Shown here: in pieces, positions 53,266 through 62,543 of the stretch
Numbering within the stretch: the first letter of the stretch is position 1
How the letters are laid out: each line of letters starts with the position of its first letter
Assembly: GCA_963662395.1 (NCBI GenBank)
Contig: OY759511.1
Coordinates: 868,001-932,000 of the forward strand
DNA length: 64,000 bases
From: JAPOXR01 sp963662395
Lineage (GTDB): Bacteria; Pseudomonadota; Alphaproteobacteria; Rhodobacterales; Rhodobacteraceae
Direction of reading: 5' to 3'
Notes under the pieces: generated by a model
The model's database searches: none
What the model saw: only the letters and a program-made list of their open reading frames with translations
What the model was told of the DNA's origin: nothing
Translations under genes and position numbers: made by a program

Positions 53266-54344
53266 ACAGGATGCCCAAATGGGTGGAAGTTGCCCTGATC
53301 CCGCTGATCAACCTGGCATTGGCCTTCATCATTTCCGGGCTGGTGGTGCTGTGGATCGGCGAGAGTCCTGTCCAGGCGCTGATGATCATCGTCAAGGGGT
53401 CGGTCGGTTCTGCCTATGGCTGGGGCTATACGCTGTACTATGCCACCAATTTCATTTTCACCGGGCTGGCGGTTGCGGTCGCCTTCCATGCGCGGATGTT
53501 CAATATCGGTGGCGAAGGACAGGCAACGCTTGGCGGTCTCGGCGCCGCCCTGGTCTGCCTGGCCATCGAGTGGCCGCATTGGAGCCTGGCACTTCCGGCC
53601 ACGATCATGGGTGCCGGGCTGTTCGGTGCCGCCTGGGCGGCAATTCCTGCCTATCTGCAGGCCAGGCAGGGCAGCCACATCGTCATCACCACCATCATGT
53701 TCAATTTCATTGCCTCGGCCCTCCTGGTCTACCTGCTGGTCAACGTGTTGAAGGCACCGGGGCAGATGACGCCCGAGACCGCCCTGTTTCCGGAGGGCGC
53801 CCATCTTCCGACCTTCCACGAAATGCTGGCATGGATCGGCATCTCGTTTCCCAAGTCACCGCCGGCCAATATTTCATTCCTGCTGGCCATAGTCGCCTCG
53901 GTCCTGGTCTGGTTCCTGATCTGGCGAACCCGGATCGGCTATGCAATCCGCGCTTTCGGCCACAGTGAATCGGCGGCGGTCTATGCCGGGATTTCACCAT
54001 TCCGGATCATCATGATTGCCATGCTGGTCTCGGGTTTCCTGGCCGGGCTGATGGCAGTCAACAGCGTCGCCGGCGAGGCAGAAAGGCTGTTGATCGACGC
54101 GGTCCAGGGGGCAGGTTTTGTCGGAATTGCCGTGGCGTTGATGGGGCGTTCGCATCCGGTCGGAACCTTCCTGGCGGCGATCCTGTTCGGTGTTCTCTAC
54201 CAGGGCGGCGTCGAGCTTGAATTCGAGATGCCGGCGGTCAGCCGCGAGATGATCGTGGTCATCCAGGCGCTGGTCATCATGTTCACCGGCGCACTCGACA
54301 ACATGGTAAGAGTTCCGCTCGAGCGGTTCTACTTCCGGAAGTGA
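53262..54344 (+). CDS. ABC transporter permease, nucleoside (YufP) type
   Basis: The 360-residue permease overlaps the ATPase stop by four bases (ATGA). It has about ten membrane segments, MFNIGGEGQATLGGLGAALV (the conserved N-[IL]-G-x-E-G-Q motif) and IRAFGHSESAAVYAGISPFR (EAA loop). This is the first permease subunit of BMP-type importers. Confidence 0.92.
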   Translation: MNRMPKWVEVALIPLINLALAFIISGLVVLWIGESPVQALMIIVKGSVGSAYGWGYTLYYATNFIFTGLAVAVAFHARMFNIGGEGQATLGGLGAALVCLAIEWPHWSLALPATIMGAGLFGAAWAAIPAYLQARQGSHIVITTIMFNFIASALLVYLLVNVLKAPGQMTPETALFPEGAHLPTFHEMLAWIGISFPKSPPANISFLLAIVASVLVWFLIWRTRIGYAIRAFGHSESAAVYAGISPFRIIMIAMLVSGFLAGLMAVNSVAGEAERLLIDAVQGAGFVGIAVALMGRSHPVGTFLAAILFGVLYQGGVELEFEMPAVSREMIVVIQALVIMFTGALDNMVRVPLERFYFRK

Positions 54345-54357
54345 GCTGAGCATTCCG

Positions 54358-55326
54358 ATGGATATCTCGACCCTGGTTCAGGTCCTCGATTCGATGCTGC
54401 GTCTGTCGGCGCCGTTGATCTTTGCCTGTCTTGCCGGCCTGTTTTCGGAACGGGCAGGGATTTTCGACATCGGGCTCGAGGGCAAGATGCTGGCATCCGC
54501 CTTCTTTTCGGCCGCGTTTGCCGCCATCACCGGCTCGGTCTGGATTGGCATGGCCTGCGGCCTCATGGCCTCCATGACCCTGGCCGCGGTGCACGGCCTG
54601 GCGTCAATCACCTTCCGCGGCAATCAGCTCATCTCCGGGGTGGCGATCAACTTCTTTGCATCGGGCATGACCGCCCTCATCGGACAGCACTGGTTCAAGC
54701 TGGGCGGACGCACACCGTCTCTCAGTGGCGACGGCCGGTTCCTGCCAGTGGAATTGCCATTTGCCGAAGCACTTGCCGGGGTTCCGATGCTGGGGCCTAT
54801 CTACAGCGAACTGCTCTCCGGCCATACAATCCTGGTCTATGTTGCCCTGGCCGCGGTGCCATTCTCCTGGTGGCTGCTGTTCAGGACCCGGTTCGGGCTT
54901 CGCCTGCGGGCAGTTGGCGAGAATCCGGAGGCGGTCGATACCGGAGGGTTGTCGGTCACCGGGCTGCGCTACCGTGCCACACTGATCTGCGGGTTGCTGT
55001 GCGGCCTTGCCGGCGCTTATCTGGCGACCGGCTTTGCCGCCGGATTTATCCGTGACATGACTGCGGGCAAGGGATTCATCGCCCTGGCGGCGCTTATCTT
55101 TGCCAAGTGGCGGCCGGTCTATGCCCTCGTTGCCTGCCTGCTGTTCGGATTGCTCGAGGCCATTGCCATCCGCTTCCAGAGCATCGAGATCGAAGGCGTC
55201 GGAACCGTTCCGGTCCAGTTGATGCAGGCTCTGCCCTACATTCTGACCGTGATCATCCTTGCCGGGTTCGTCGGAAAGGCGATCCCGCCCCGAGCCGGCG
55301 GCGAGCCCTATGTCAAGGAACGATAA
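54358..55326 (+). CDS. ABC transporter permease, nucleoside (YufQ) type
   Basis: The 322-residue permease follows by 13 bases. ERAGIFDIGLEGKMLASAFF is the YufQ-type N-x-G-x-E-G region and LRAVGENPEAVDTGGLSVTG the EAA loop. About eight to nine hydrophobic segments. It completes the four-gene BMP-type importer; together these would import a nucleoside, purine or similar compound. Confidence 0.92.
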   Translation: MDISTLVQVLDSMLRLSAPLIFACLAGLFSERAGIFDIGLEGKMLASAFFSAAFAAITGSVWIGMACGLMASMTLAAVHGLASITFRGNQLISGVAINFFASGMTALIGQHWFKLGGRTPSLSGDGRFLPVELPFAEALAGVPMLGPIYSELLSGHTILVYVALAAVPFSWWLLFRTRFGLRLRAVGENPEAVDTGGLSVTGLRYRATLICGLLCGLAGAYLATGFAAGFIRDMTAGKGFIALAALIFAKWRPVYALVACLLFGLLEAIAIRFQSIEIEGVGTVPVQLMQALPYILTVIILAGFVGKAIPPRAGGEPYVKER

Positions 55327-55506
55327 CGTCCTGACCAACCGGGTCCTGCTGTCACTCCAATCGTGATTCCGACTGGCAGGGGATGATCCGGAAACCCGTT
55401 CCACGGCCCGGCATGCCGTGCCGCCGCTACCGGTCTGACAGCAGACCCATCTGCAATTCATGAACGGATTGCCTGAACCCCCTGATTCATCCACCTGGAG
55501 CACGAC

Positions 55507-56256
55507 ATGAGACTTGACGGGAAGAGAGCGCTGGTGACCGGTGCCGCCAGCGGATTCGGGCTTGCCATCTGCCGCAGATTCGTCGCTGAAGGCGCAGTCG
55601 TGGCCATGGTCGACATCAACGCCGAAGGGGTGTCGGCAAGGGCGGAGGCGCTTGGAGACATGGCAATCGGGCTGGCCTGCGATGTCTCCCGGTCCGCCGA
55701 GGTCAAGGAGGTTGTCGGAAAGGCGATGACCGACCTTGGCGGGCTCGATATCGTGGTCAACAATGCCGGCTGGAGTCACCGGAACCAGCCCCTGCTCGAT
55801 GTCGACGAGGCAACCTTGCGCAAGATCTACGAGATCAATGTCTTCTCGATCTATCACATGGTCCAGGCAGTCGTTCCCCACTGGCGCCAGGCCGGCGGCG
55901 GGGTCATGCTGAATGTCAGCTCCACGGCCGGCGCAAGGCCCCGGCCCGGCCTGACCTGGTACAATTCCTCCAAGGGTGCGGTGACCCTGATGACCAAATC
56001 ACTGGCCGTGGAACTGGCACCCGACAATATCCGGGTTTGCGGTGTCGCCCCGGTGCTGGGAGAAACCGGACTGCTCGAGACCTTCATCGGCAGCGCCGAT
56101 ACGCCGGAGGCCAGACAGAAATTCCTGGAAACCATACCGCTGGGCCGGCTGTGTGCACCGGAGGATGTCGCCAACGCCATCCTGTACCTGGCATCCGACG
56201 AGGCCGGCTTCCTGACGGGATCGGTACTGGAGGTCGATGGCGGACGCAGCGTCTGA
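55507..56256 (+). CDS. Short-chain dehydrogenase/reductase
   Basis: The 249-residue SDR shows ALVTGAASGFGLAICRRF (NAD(P) site), NNAGWS, the catalytic serine in NVSSTAGARP, YNSSK (Y-x3-K) and the C-terminal FLTGSVLEVDGGRSV. The aspartate after the second strand (MVDINAEG) suggests NAD preference. It follows the BMP-type importer by 180 bases on the same strand and may act on the imported compound. Confidence 0.9.
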   Translation: MRLDGKRALVTGAASGFGLAICRRFVAEGAVVAMVDINAEGVSARAEALGDMAIGLACDVSRSAEVKEVVGKAMTDLGGLDIVVNNAGWSHRNQPLLDVDEATLRKIYEINVFSIYHMVQAVVPHWRQAGGGVMLNVSSTAGARPRPGLTWYNSSKGAVTLMTKSLAVELAPDNIRVCGVAPVLGETGLLETFIGSADTPEARQKFLETIPLGRLCAPEDVANAILYLASDEAGFLTGSVLEVDGGRSV

Positions 56257-56402
56257 CCGCGACACGGCCCGCTCCCTGCCCCGGGACAAGAACAGGGGAT
56301 CCATCCTGCCGCTGACCTCCTGGCCGGCTGGTGGTGAATGCCGTCCATGTCCAGGCCATTCGGGCCTCACCTGCACGGGTTGCCGCCGGGCAGGATTGCC
56401 GG

Positions 56403-57626
56403 TCAGAAGGAACTCTCCTCCGAGAAGAAATAGATCAGCACGAAGCAGACCAGGATCAACACGAAAGCAACCAGGAATGGCGCTCCCGGCAGGTAGACCA
56501 GCGCATTCTCGCCGACAAAACTGTAAAAGGTCATGGTCATGACAAGCGGAGACAGGACCAGCCCCATCGACACGATCCCGGTCACGACACCCTGCAACTC
56601 GCCCTGCTGATTGTCGAATGCCAGTTTCGACATGATGCCCTGCAAGGTCGGCAACGCGACCGCGCCGAATGAGCATAGCGGGATCAGCACGAATGCCTGC
56701 CAGGTCTCGGAGACGAAGCCGTAGCCGAGGAACCCGATCGACTCGAAGGCGAAACCGAACAGCATGACCCGTCGCTCGCTCAGTAGCCGCAGCAGGTATC
56801 GCAGGACCCAGATCTGGACGACGGCAGTGGCGAATCCATAGGCGGCGAGCGAAAGACCGATGATCCTCGGCTCCCAGCCAAATCGCTCAAGCGTATAGAA
56901 TGCCCAGACCGCGGGATAAACCGTGTAGGCGACCTGGACGATGAACAGCACCATCAGCAGCATGGCCATTCCCTGGAGTCGGCCCACGTGAATCAGCCCG
57001 CCAAGCGGGTTGGCCCGCCTCCACTGGAAGGGTCGGCGCATGTCGTCGGTCACGGTTTCGGGCAAGACGAAATACCCGAGGGTCATGTTGGCGAAGGAGA
57101 AGGCAGCGGCGGCGTAGAATGGAGCCCTCGTTCCGAACTCGGACAGGATAGCGCCGAATAACGGGCCAAGCACGAAACCCATGCCGAATGCTGCACTGAT
57201 CAGGCCGAAATTGCGGGCCTTTTCGTCCGGCTCCGAGATGTCGGCAATATAGGCGGCAACGGTCGCCGGCGTGGAGGCGGTGATTCCGCCGACAACCCGC
57301 CCTGCGAAGAGCAGCCAGATGGTGTGGGCCACCCCCATCACCAGGTAGTCCGCACCCATGACGAACAGCGAAATCAGGAGGACCGGCCGACGCCCAAAGC
57401 GGTCGGAGAGGTTTCCGATGGTCGGACCGCACAGCATCTGCATGACCGCGAATACCGAGGCCAGCACACCGCCCCATACCGCCGCCGAGCCGATCGTTCC
57501 GCCGCCAACCTCCAGGATGAGATCGGGCATGACCGGCACGATGATCCCGATTCCGATGGCATCGATGGCAACGGTGGCGAGCACGAAGAAGAGTGCAAGC
57601 CGACTATCCCGCGGCCGGGTGCTCAC
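56403..57626 (-). CDS. MFS transporter, TetA/multidrug-like
   Basis: The 407-residue protein has twelve membrane segments. LSDRFGRRPVLLISLFVMGA is the A-motif between helices 2 and 3 (G-x-L-S-D-R-F-G-R-R-P), and FGMGFVLGPLFGAILSEFG is the C-motif of drug:proton antiporters. The start AIDAIGIGIIVPVMPDLI resembles TetA-type proteins. As the last gene of the minus-strand group with pathway enzymes, it may instead move a pathway metabolite. Confidence 0.88.
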   Translation of the reverse strand: MSTRPRDSRLALFFVLATVAIDAIGIGIIVPVMPDLILEVGGGTIGSAAVWGGVLASVFAVMQMLCGPTIGNLSDRFGRRPVLLISLFVMGADYLVMGVAHTIWLLFAGRVVGGITASTPATVAAYIADISEPDEKARNFGLISAAFGMGFVLGPLFGAILSEFGTRAPFYAAAAFSFANMTLGYFVLPETVTDDMRRPFQWRRANPLGGLIHVGRLQGMAMLLMVLFIVQVAYTVYPAVWAFYTLERFGWEPRIIGLSLAAYGFATAVVQIWVLRYLLRLLSERRVMLFGFAFESIGFLGYGFVSETWQAFVLIPLCSFGAVALPTLQGIMSKLAFDNQQGELQGVVTGIVSMGLVLSPLVMTMTFYSFVGENALVYLPGAPFLVAFVLILVCFVLIYFFSEESSF

Positions 57627-57704
57627 CGGGTGCTCCGGGGCGTCGGTGCCGGGCCACCGGACATCGGCAGAAGCAGAAATCCTGCACCGGCTGGTCTGCC
57701 TGCC

Positions 57705-58898
57705 TCACCAGGTGATCGGTTCCTCCTGCATTTCCAGGTGCAGGCGATCACCCGTATAGGGCCGGGATCTGGCAAGCAACTCGTCGAATTCAATTCCAAG
57801 TCCGGGTCCCTTCGGCGGGAGTATGTAACCGTCTTCCCAACAGATGCTGTGCCCTATCAGCGCCAGGTGAAACTCGCCACCGGTTTCGATCGTCTCCACC
57901 ATCAGCAGGTTGGGAAGCGTCGCCGCCAGTTGAATGCCGGCTGCCCATTCCACGGGCCCGGCATAGAGATGCGGAGCAATCTGCGCGTTGAATGCCTCAG
58001 CCAGCGCGGCGATCTTCCTGGTCTCGAGGATGCCTCCGGACCGACCCAGCGCCGGCTGAAGGATCTCTGCCGCCCCGGCGCGCAGCAATGCCGCGAACTC
58101 GGTCTTGCAGGTCAGCCTCTCACCGGCAGCAACCGGGATTCGCACCGCCCTGGCCACCCTTGCCATTGCTTCCGGATTGTCCGGGGGAACCGGTTCCTCG
58201 AACCAGAGAGGATCGAATTCCTCCAGCCGTCTGCCGAGCCTGGTGGCGCCGGCAACACTGAATTGCCCGTGAGTTCCGAACAGGATGTCGGCCCGGTTGC
58301 CGACAGCGGCACGGATGGTCCGGCAGAACCGGACCGACCGCTCGATATCCGCCATCGAGGGCTGATGACCGCCATGAATGGTATAAGGGCCGGCTGGGTC
58401 GAACTTGACTGCGGTGAATCCCTGCTCAACCATCCGGGCGGCGACTTCTGCCGATCGGTCTGCATCCGACCAGAACTTGTCCTCGTCATCGAATGGCTCG
58501 GGGTAAAGATAGCTGTATGAACGGATCCGGTCATTGACCACCCCTCCGAGCAACGCGTGGACCGGGCAGTCATGCGCCTTGCCGACAATGTCCCAGCAGG
58601 CAATTTCAAGCCCGGAGAACGCTCCGATGACGGTCGGGTCCGGCCTCTGGCTGAAGCCTGACGAATAGGCCCGTCGAAACATCAGCTCGATGTTTTGCGG
58701 ATTCTCTCCCAGCATGTGTCGCTCGAACACGTCTTCGATGACGGCGCGCATTGCCGCCGGCCCGATCGAGGAGGCATAAACCTCGCCATACCCGGCAATC
58801 CCGTCATCGGTGATCAGTCGCACGAAAATCCAGTAGCGCCCGCCCCAGCCAGGGGAAGGGGGCTCGACGACGTAGATCTCCAGGTCCCGCAGCCGCAT
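57705..58898 (-). CDS. Mandelate racemase/muconate lactonizing enzyme family protein (enolase superfamily)
   Basis: The 397-residue protein has the MR_MLE N-terminal lid (YWIFVRLITDDGIAGYGEVY) and barrel. Visible motifs are FTAVKFDPAG (catalytic lysine region), GTHGQFSVAGATRLGRRLEE, WFEEPVPPDNPEAM and AAGERLTCKTEF (metal-binding glutamates) and APHLYAGPVEWAA (histidine). It resembles sugar-acid dehydratases. At the first metal-ligand position, D-x-H in galactonate dehydratase, the sequence reads GTHG, so this subgroup uses a variant site. It lies nine bases after the alcohol dehydrogenase gene. Confidence 0.88.
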   Translation of the reverse strand: MRLRDLEIYVVEPPSPGWGGRYWIFVRLITDDGIAGYGEVYASSIGPAAMRAVIEDVFERHMLGENPQNIELMFRRAYSSGFSQRPDPTVIGAFSGLEIACWDIVGKAHDCPVHALLGGVVNDRIRSYSYLYPEPFDDEDKFWSDADRSAEVAARMVEQGFTAVKFDPAGPYTIHGGHQPSMADIERSVRFCRTIRAAVGNRADILFGTHGQFSVAGATRLGRRLEEFDPLWFEEPVPPDNPEAMARVARAVRIPVAAGERLTCKTEFAALLRAGAAEILQPALGRSGGILETRKIAALAEAFNAQIAPHLYAGPVEWAAGIQLAATLPNLLMVETIETGGEFHLALIGHSICWEDGYILPPKGPGLGIEFDELLARSRPYTGDRLHLEMQEEPITW

Positions 58899-58907
58899 GT
58901 CGATCAG

Positions 58908-59990
58908 CTATTGATCAAAGACAATGACATTCCTCCGGGCCTTTCCGCTCAGGCTGTGCTGAATGGCGTCGTTGATCCGCCCCAGCGGATACCTCCCGGT
59001 CACCAGCTCATCCAGCTTGAGTCTTTGCTGCCGATAGAGCGAAAGCAGCATCGGAATGTCCCGGCCCAGAACCGTGTCACCCATGCAGGAGCCAATTATC
59101 GACTGGCTGAGGCCGGCGAGGACAACCGGCTCGAACTGCATGTTTTCACCCGATGCCGGCATTCCGACAATGACCAGCTTGCCACCCTGGCTAAGATACC
59201 TCATGGCGGTCTCGCATGCCGCGACAGACCCGACCGAGACCAACGCGAAATCGACGCCCCTGCCGCCGGCAATCTCCCTGACCTCCCGGTACGGCTTGTC
59301 CCCGGTTGCCAGAACGCCATGGGTCGCTCCGAACTCCATGGCATCTTCAAGTTTCGACGGCGAGATATCGACGGCGATGACCTGGGAGGCTCCACAGAGT
59401 CTGGCGCCCTGGATTGCATTCAGGCCCACACCGCCGGCACCGACCACTGCCACGCTTGAGCCGGGGGTGATTTCGGCGGTATTCACTGCCGCCCCTACCC
59501 CGGTAATGACCCCGCAGGACAGCAGGCAGGCTGCGTCCATGGACATGTCGGCGGGGATGGGTGCCAGCTGGGTCCGGTGGACGACCACCCGCTCGGCAAA
59601 GGCGCCGGTCACCAGGCCCTGGGCGACCGGATTGCCCTCCCGATCCGAAATCGGGCTGTCCTTGGGATTCCCCTTTCGCTCGCATCTCGCCGTCATCCCC
59701 GAGATGCAGTTCCTGCACTGGCCGCAATTCTTGAGCAGGGTGACAAGAACCCGGTCGCCGATCGAGTAGCCATCCATTCCACCACCGAGGGCACGGATGG
59801 TGCCGGCGGCCTCGTGACCGAACACGACCGGGAGCGGTCCTCCCCAGGCTCCTTCGAGATAATGGATATCGGAATGACACACCGCGCAGGCCGCGATCGC
59901 GACCTCGGCCTCACCATGGAGCGGCGCCCGCAGCGTGACATCCTCGATGGTCAGGGGTTGTCCGAATTCATGACACAGTGCCGCTCTCAT
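58908..59990 (-). CDS. Zinc-dependent alcohol dehydrogenase (MDR family)
   Basis: The 360-residue enzyme has CAVCHSDIHYLEG (catalytic zinc cysteine), GHEAAGTI, the structural-zinc cysteines in CGQCRNCISGMTARCE, CGVITGVGAAVNTAEI and VVGAGGVGLNAIQGARLCGA for NAD. Overall it is closest to class III-like alcohol dehydrogenases. It is encoded between the enol-lactonase-like hydrolase (80 bases upstream) and the enolase-superfamily enzyme. Confidence 0.92.
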   Translation of the reverse strand: MRAALCHEFGQPLTIEDVTLRAPLHGEAEVAIAACAVCHSDIHYLEGAWGGPLPVVFGHEAAGTIRALGGGMDGYSIGDRVLVTLLKNCGQCRNCISGMTARCERKGNPKDSPISDREGNPVAQGLVTGAFAERVVVHRTQLAPIPADMSMDAACLLSCGVITGVGAAVNTAEITPGSSVAVVGAGGVGLNAIQGARLCGASQVIAVDISPSKLEDAMEFGATHGVLATGDKPYREVREIAGGRGVDFALVSVGSVAACETAMRYLSQGGKLVIVGMPASGENMQFEPVVLAGLSQSIIGSCMGDTVLGRDIPMLLSLYRQQRLKLDELVTGRYPLGRINDAIQHSLSGKARRNVIVFDQ

Positions 59991-60069
59991 TTCCCGCCTC
60001 CTAATGCCTGAAACCAGCCTCGTTCGACGACCACTCTATCCAGCCGGCTTCGAAATTCGAACGAATTCT

Positions 60070-60873
60070 TCAATCGGCCCCGGATGCTCCGACATTTTGC
60101 AGGAAATCCACGAGATGTCCGGTAAATTCCCGGGCCGAGTCGACGCATGACAGGTGCCCTGCCCCTTCGATGACTGCAAGTCTCGACCGTGGAATGAGCG
60201 ACGCGGTCCACTCGGCAAGACCGACCGGCGTGGCCACATCTTCCGAGCCGGCAACCACCAGGGTTGGCTGATCAATTGCGGCGGCCGATTCGCTGAAATC
60301 CGCGTCCATGATTGCCTCGCAGCAGGCCGCATACCCTTCACCTTTCACCCGGGTCAGGGCAGTCTTCCATGCCTCGACCCTGCCTGGATGCTGCAATCTG
60401 AATTCCCTGGAGAGCCATCTCGCGATCACCGCATCGGCCATGTCACCGAGCCTCCCTGCCCGGGCCATGCTGATCCGCTCCTGCCACCTCGCCCGGTCGC
60501 CGATCCTGGCCCCGGTATTGGCCAACACCAGGGCACGGACCAGATCGGGCCGCGTCAATGCCAGCTGCTGCCCGGTCAGGCCGCCAATCGACAGCCCGAC
60601 AAACACGGATCGGCGAATTTCGAGATGGTCGAGAATCGCCGAACAATCATTGGCCAGCTGTGCAATCGAATACGGCCCCGGTGGGCATGAACTGAGGCCA
60701 TGGCCCCGCTTGTCGTAGCGGACAAGCCGGTATTCCGGGGGGATCAATTCGACAATCCCGTTCCACAACCCCAGATGGGTGCCCAGCGAGTTGGAAAACA
60801 CCACCGGCATCCCGTCTGGCGGACCGTGCTCCACATGATGCAGGCTGACGCCATCTGCCGTTGTCAGATGCAT
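60070..60873 (-). CDS. Alpha/beta hydrolase, 3-oxoadipate enol-lactonase-like
   Basis: The 267-residue protein matches PcaD-type lactonases: VVFSNSLGTHLGLWNGIVEL, VRYDKRGHGLSS, nucleophile serine in FVGLSIGGLTGQ, aspartate in VAGSEDVATPVG and histidine in EGAGHLSCVDS. The ATG at 60873 has GGAGAGGGAG upstream and is preferred over the ATG 15 bases earlier. No other protocatechuate genes are near; with an alcohol dehydrogenase and a sugar-acid-dehydratase-like enzyme downstream, a lactone of a sugar acid could be the substrate. Confidence 0.85.
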   Translation of the reverse strand: MHLTTADGVSLHHVEHGPPDGMPVVFSNSLGTHLGLWNGIVELIPPEYRLVRYDKRGHGLSSCPPGPYSIAQLANDCSAILDHLEIRRSVFVGLSIGGLTGQQLALTRPDLVRALVLANTGARIGDRARWQERISMARAGRLGDMADAVIARWLSREFRLQHPGRVEAWKTALTRVKGEGYAACCEAIMDADFSESAAAIDQPTLVVAGSEDVATPVGLAEWTASLIPRSRLAVIEGAGHLSCVDSAREFTGHLVDFLQNVGASGAD

Positions 60874-60958
60874 GCTCCCTCTCCGCAATCCGGGCCCGAC
60901 CTGTCCTGATCTCCTCCCGGCGGTTGAACCGTCAGGGCCGATCGGCCGGATCGGAAGA

Positions 60959-61035
60959 TGGCGACCCCTCGAGGACTCGAACCCCGAACCTGCTGATTCG
61001 AAGTCAGCTGCTCTATCCAGTTGAGCTAAGGGGCC
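60959..61035 (-). tRNA. tRNA-Arg (anticodon TCG)
   Basis: The minus strand folds as a cloverleaf. The acceptor GGCCCCT pairs with AGGGGTC (one G-U pair), the D-arm follows TAGCTC, the anticodon stem GCTGA/TCAGC encloses CTTCGAA with anticodon TCG, and the T-arm CGGGG/CCTCG encloses TTCGAGT. A discriminator G and an encoded CCA (60959-60961) complete it. It reads CGA arginine codons. Confidence 0.96.
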
Positions 61036-61249
61036 GTGCCCGGGCCTGTGAAAACGGTTTCAAGACTCGATCCTGCCTACCCTGTTTCGCCAAGACAGGA
61101 AATCCCGTGCAGGCAGAAATCCCGAATGTCCACCGGAGCCGTGAAACCGGGAGTTGAACTGCCGGAGGGTCATGCTGGTCGTGGATCGGAATTCGCTGAT
61201 GTATTGGACGTGCTCGGGCGGTCTCCTGTTGGTGGGGCCAAACTGATAC

Positions 61250-61560
61250 TCATCCGGTCGCCCGCACGTCACTTCCCACAGCCAGGATCGGAAGCCGGGC
61301 AATTTCTGCCCCACGCCCCTGTTCAGCACACCGCAACTCGTGGAGTTTCTGCAGGTTGAACCAGAACTCGGTCGAAGTGCCGAAAAAGCGGCTCAATCGC
61401 AAAGCCGTGCCACCAGTGACCGATCGCCAGCCACTGAGAATCTCCGTCATGGTGTGTCTCCTCTCGCTGGCAGTCCACGATTTCCACTTCGGTTGGTCCA
61501 CTTCTCCCGTCGGGCCATCCGAAACAGACCGGCCACACATCGCTTGGACCCGCCAGGCGG
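61250..61560 (-). pseudogene. higBA toxin-antitoxin relic
   Basis: The minus strand holds the end of a HigB-like toxin in one frame (WPVCFGWPDGRSGPTEVEIV, resembling W-R-I-C-F...D-V-E-I-V-D near the HigB C-terminus, about 61470-61560). In another frame, from an ATG at 61450, lies the latter part of HigA: MTEILSGWRSVTGGTALRLS and RFFGTSTEFWFNLQKLHELR. The HigA N-terminus and most of HigB are missing, so neither protein is functional. Confidence 0.65.
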
Positions 61561-61629
61561 CGAAGGGAATGACTCCGGACGCAGCGTCACCGCCTCGCCG
61601 ACGCAGGCATGCTGACAACTTGGCCCGTT

Positions 61630-62019
61630 TCAGGCGGGGTCGAGAATCTCTCGCGTTGCAGCTTTCACAACGAATGCCGAGCGGGTCATGCCGCGCATGC
61701 GCGCCGCCTCATCAAGGGGTATCGAGGAACCCCTCTCCAGGCTCAGATTCACCCGTACGACCCGCCTCCGGTCCCTCACATAAGGAATCAACATCAAGAC
61801 CGCACCCTCGGCGATGTTCATGGCAGCTTGCACACGCACCTCTTCGATACCGCGCGACGGTGCCGGCTCACCACCCTCGAAGAACAGGCTCAATGCCTCG
61901 ACGGCGTTGGGAACGATGTCCTCGATGCTTTCGGCGGCCGAGCAGCACCCGGGCACCTCCGGAAACTGGACTCCGCAGGCACTACCGGGATCCTTGTCGA
62001 TGACGGCGACGTAGTGCAT
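61630..62019 (-). CDS. hicB: HicB-family antitoxin
   Basis: The 129-residue protein starts MHYVAVIDKDPGSACGVQFP, then EVPGCCSAAESIEDIVPNAV, the HicB partial RNase-H-like fold. It ends with a ribbon-helix-helix (VVRVNLSLERGSSIPLDEAA, MTRSAFVVKAATREIL). It neutralises HicA and represses the operon. It begins two bases after the hicA stop. Confidence 0.9.
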   Translation of the reverse strand: MHYVAVIDKDPGSACGVQFPEVPGCCSAAESIEDIVPNAVEALSLFFEGGEPAPSRGIEEVRVQAAMNIAEGAVLMLIPYVRDRRRVVRVNLSLERGSSIPLDEAARMRGMTRSAFVVKAATREILDPA

Positions 62020-62021
62020 GG

Positions 62022-62204
62022 CTATCTCCTCAACTCCAGCCTGGTGATGCTGCCGGCGGTGCCGACGGGCAAGTCCTTTTTCGGATGCAGAACGATCACG
62101 GTGATCTCACCCTTTCTGAGCTTGTGATGCGATCCCTTCCCGCTCACCAGTTCGAAGCCGTCGGCCTTGAGGCGTTTGACAATGTCTCGGCCATTGCGCA
62201 GCAT
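62022..62204 (-). CDS. hicA: HicA-family mRNA interferase toxin
   Basis: The 60-residue protein reads MLRNGRDIVKRLKADGFELV, then SGKGSHHKLRKGEITVIVLH and PKKDLPVGTAGSI. The GSHH catalytic histidine and the KKDLPVGT ending are those of HicA, a dsRBD-fold toxin that cleaves mRNA. The frame is open further upstream, but the conserved start is at 62204. Intact together with hicB. Confidence 0.9.
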   Translation of the reverse strand: MLRNGRDIVKRLKADGFELVSGKGSHHKLRKGEITVIVLHPKKDLPVGTAGSITRLELRR

Positions 62205-62543
62205 GCGTAACCAAATACACACGTCTAGGTCAATAATGCGGCGTGCCGTTGCCGAACAAGGCCGAAGGTGCAGTCTCTTTGTTAACGGCACCGTCTTCCT
62301 GGCACGAGATCGAACATTCGGCCCGGTGCCGGGCTTGAGCCGAGGGAATCGGTTACGCCTTCACCCCGCCCGGAGTTGCTGGTCGGCATGGTTTTCGACA
62401 CCGGCGAAGATGGTGTTTGGCAGGCCAACACGGAGATTCTGGAACAAATTGACTTAAGGACCGGCGTTGAGGCCCTCCAGGTTACTTGGCGGGAGCCGTT
62501 TCCAGCAATGTGGTGCCATTTGTCGGGAGGCTTCGACCCCGTC
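62205..62543. other. Intergenic stretch upstream of hicA
   Basis: About 340 bases between hicA and the end of the permease gene. A TTGACC on the minus strand (62229-62234) could serve as a -35 element for hicA, but no convincing -10 is visible. No gene was recognised. Confidence 0.4.

Noticed and set aside
60959..61035. tRNA-Arg as integration site of a genomic island
   Set aside because: No integrase gene lies nearby, the 3' end faces an ordinary metabolic operon, and no direct repeat of the tRNA end was seen.
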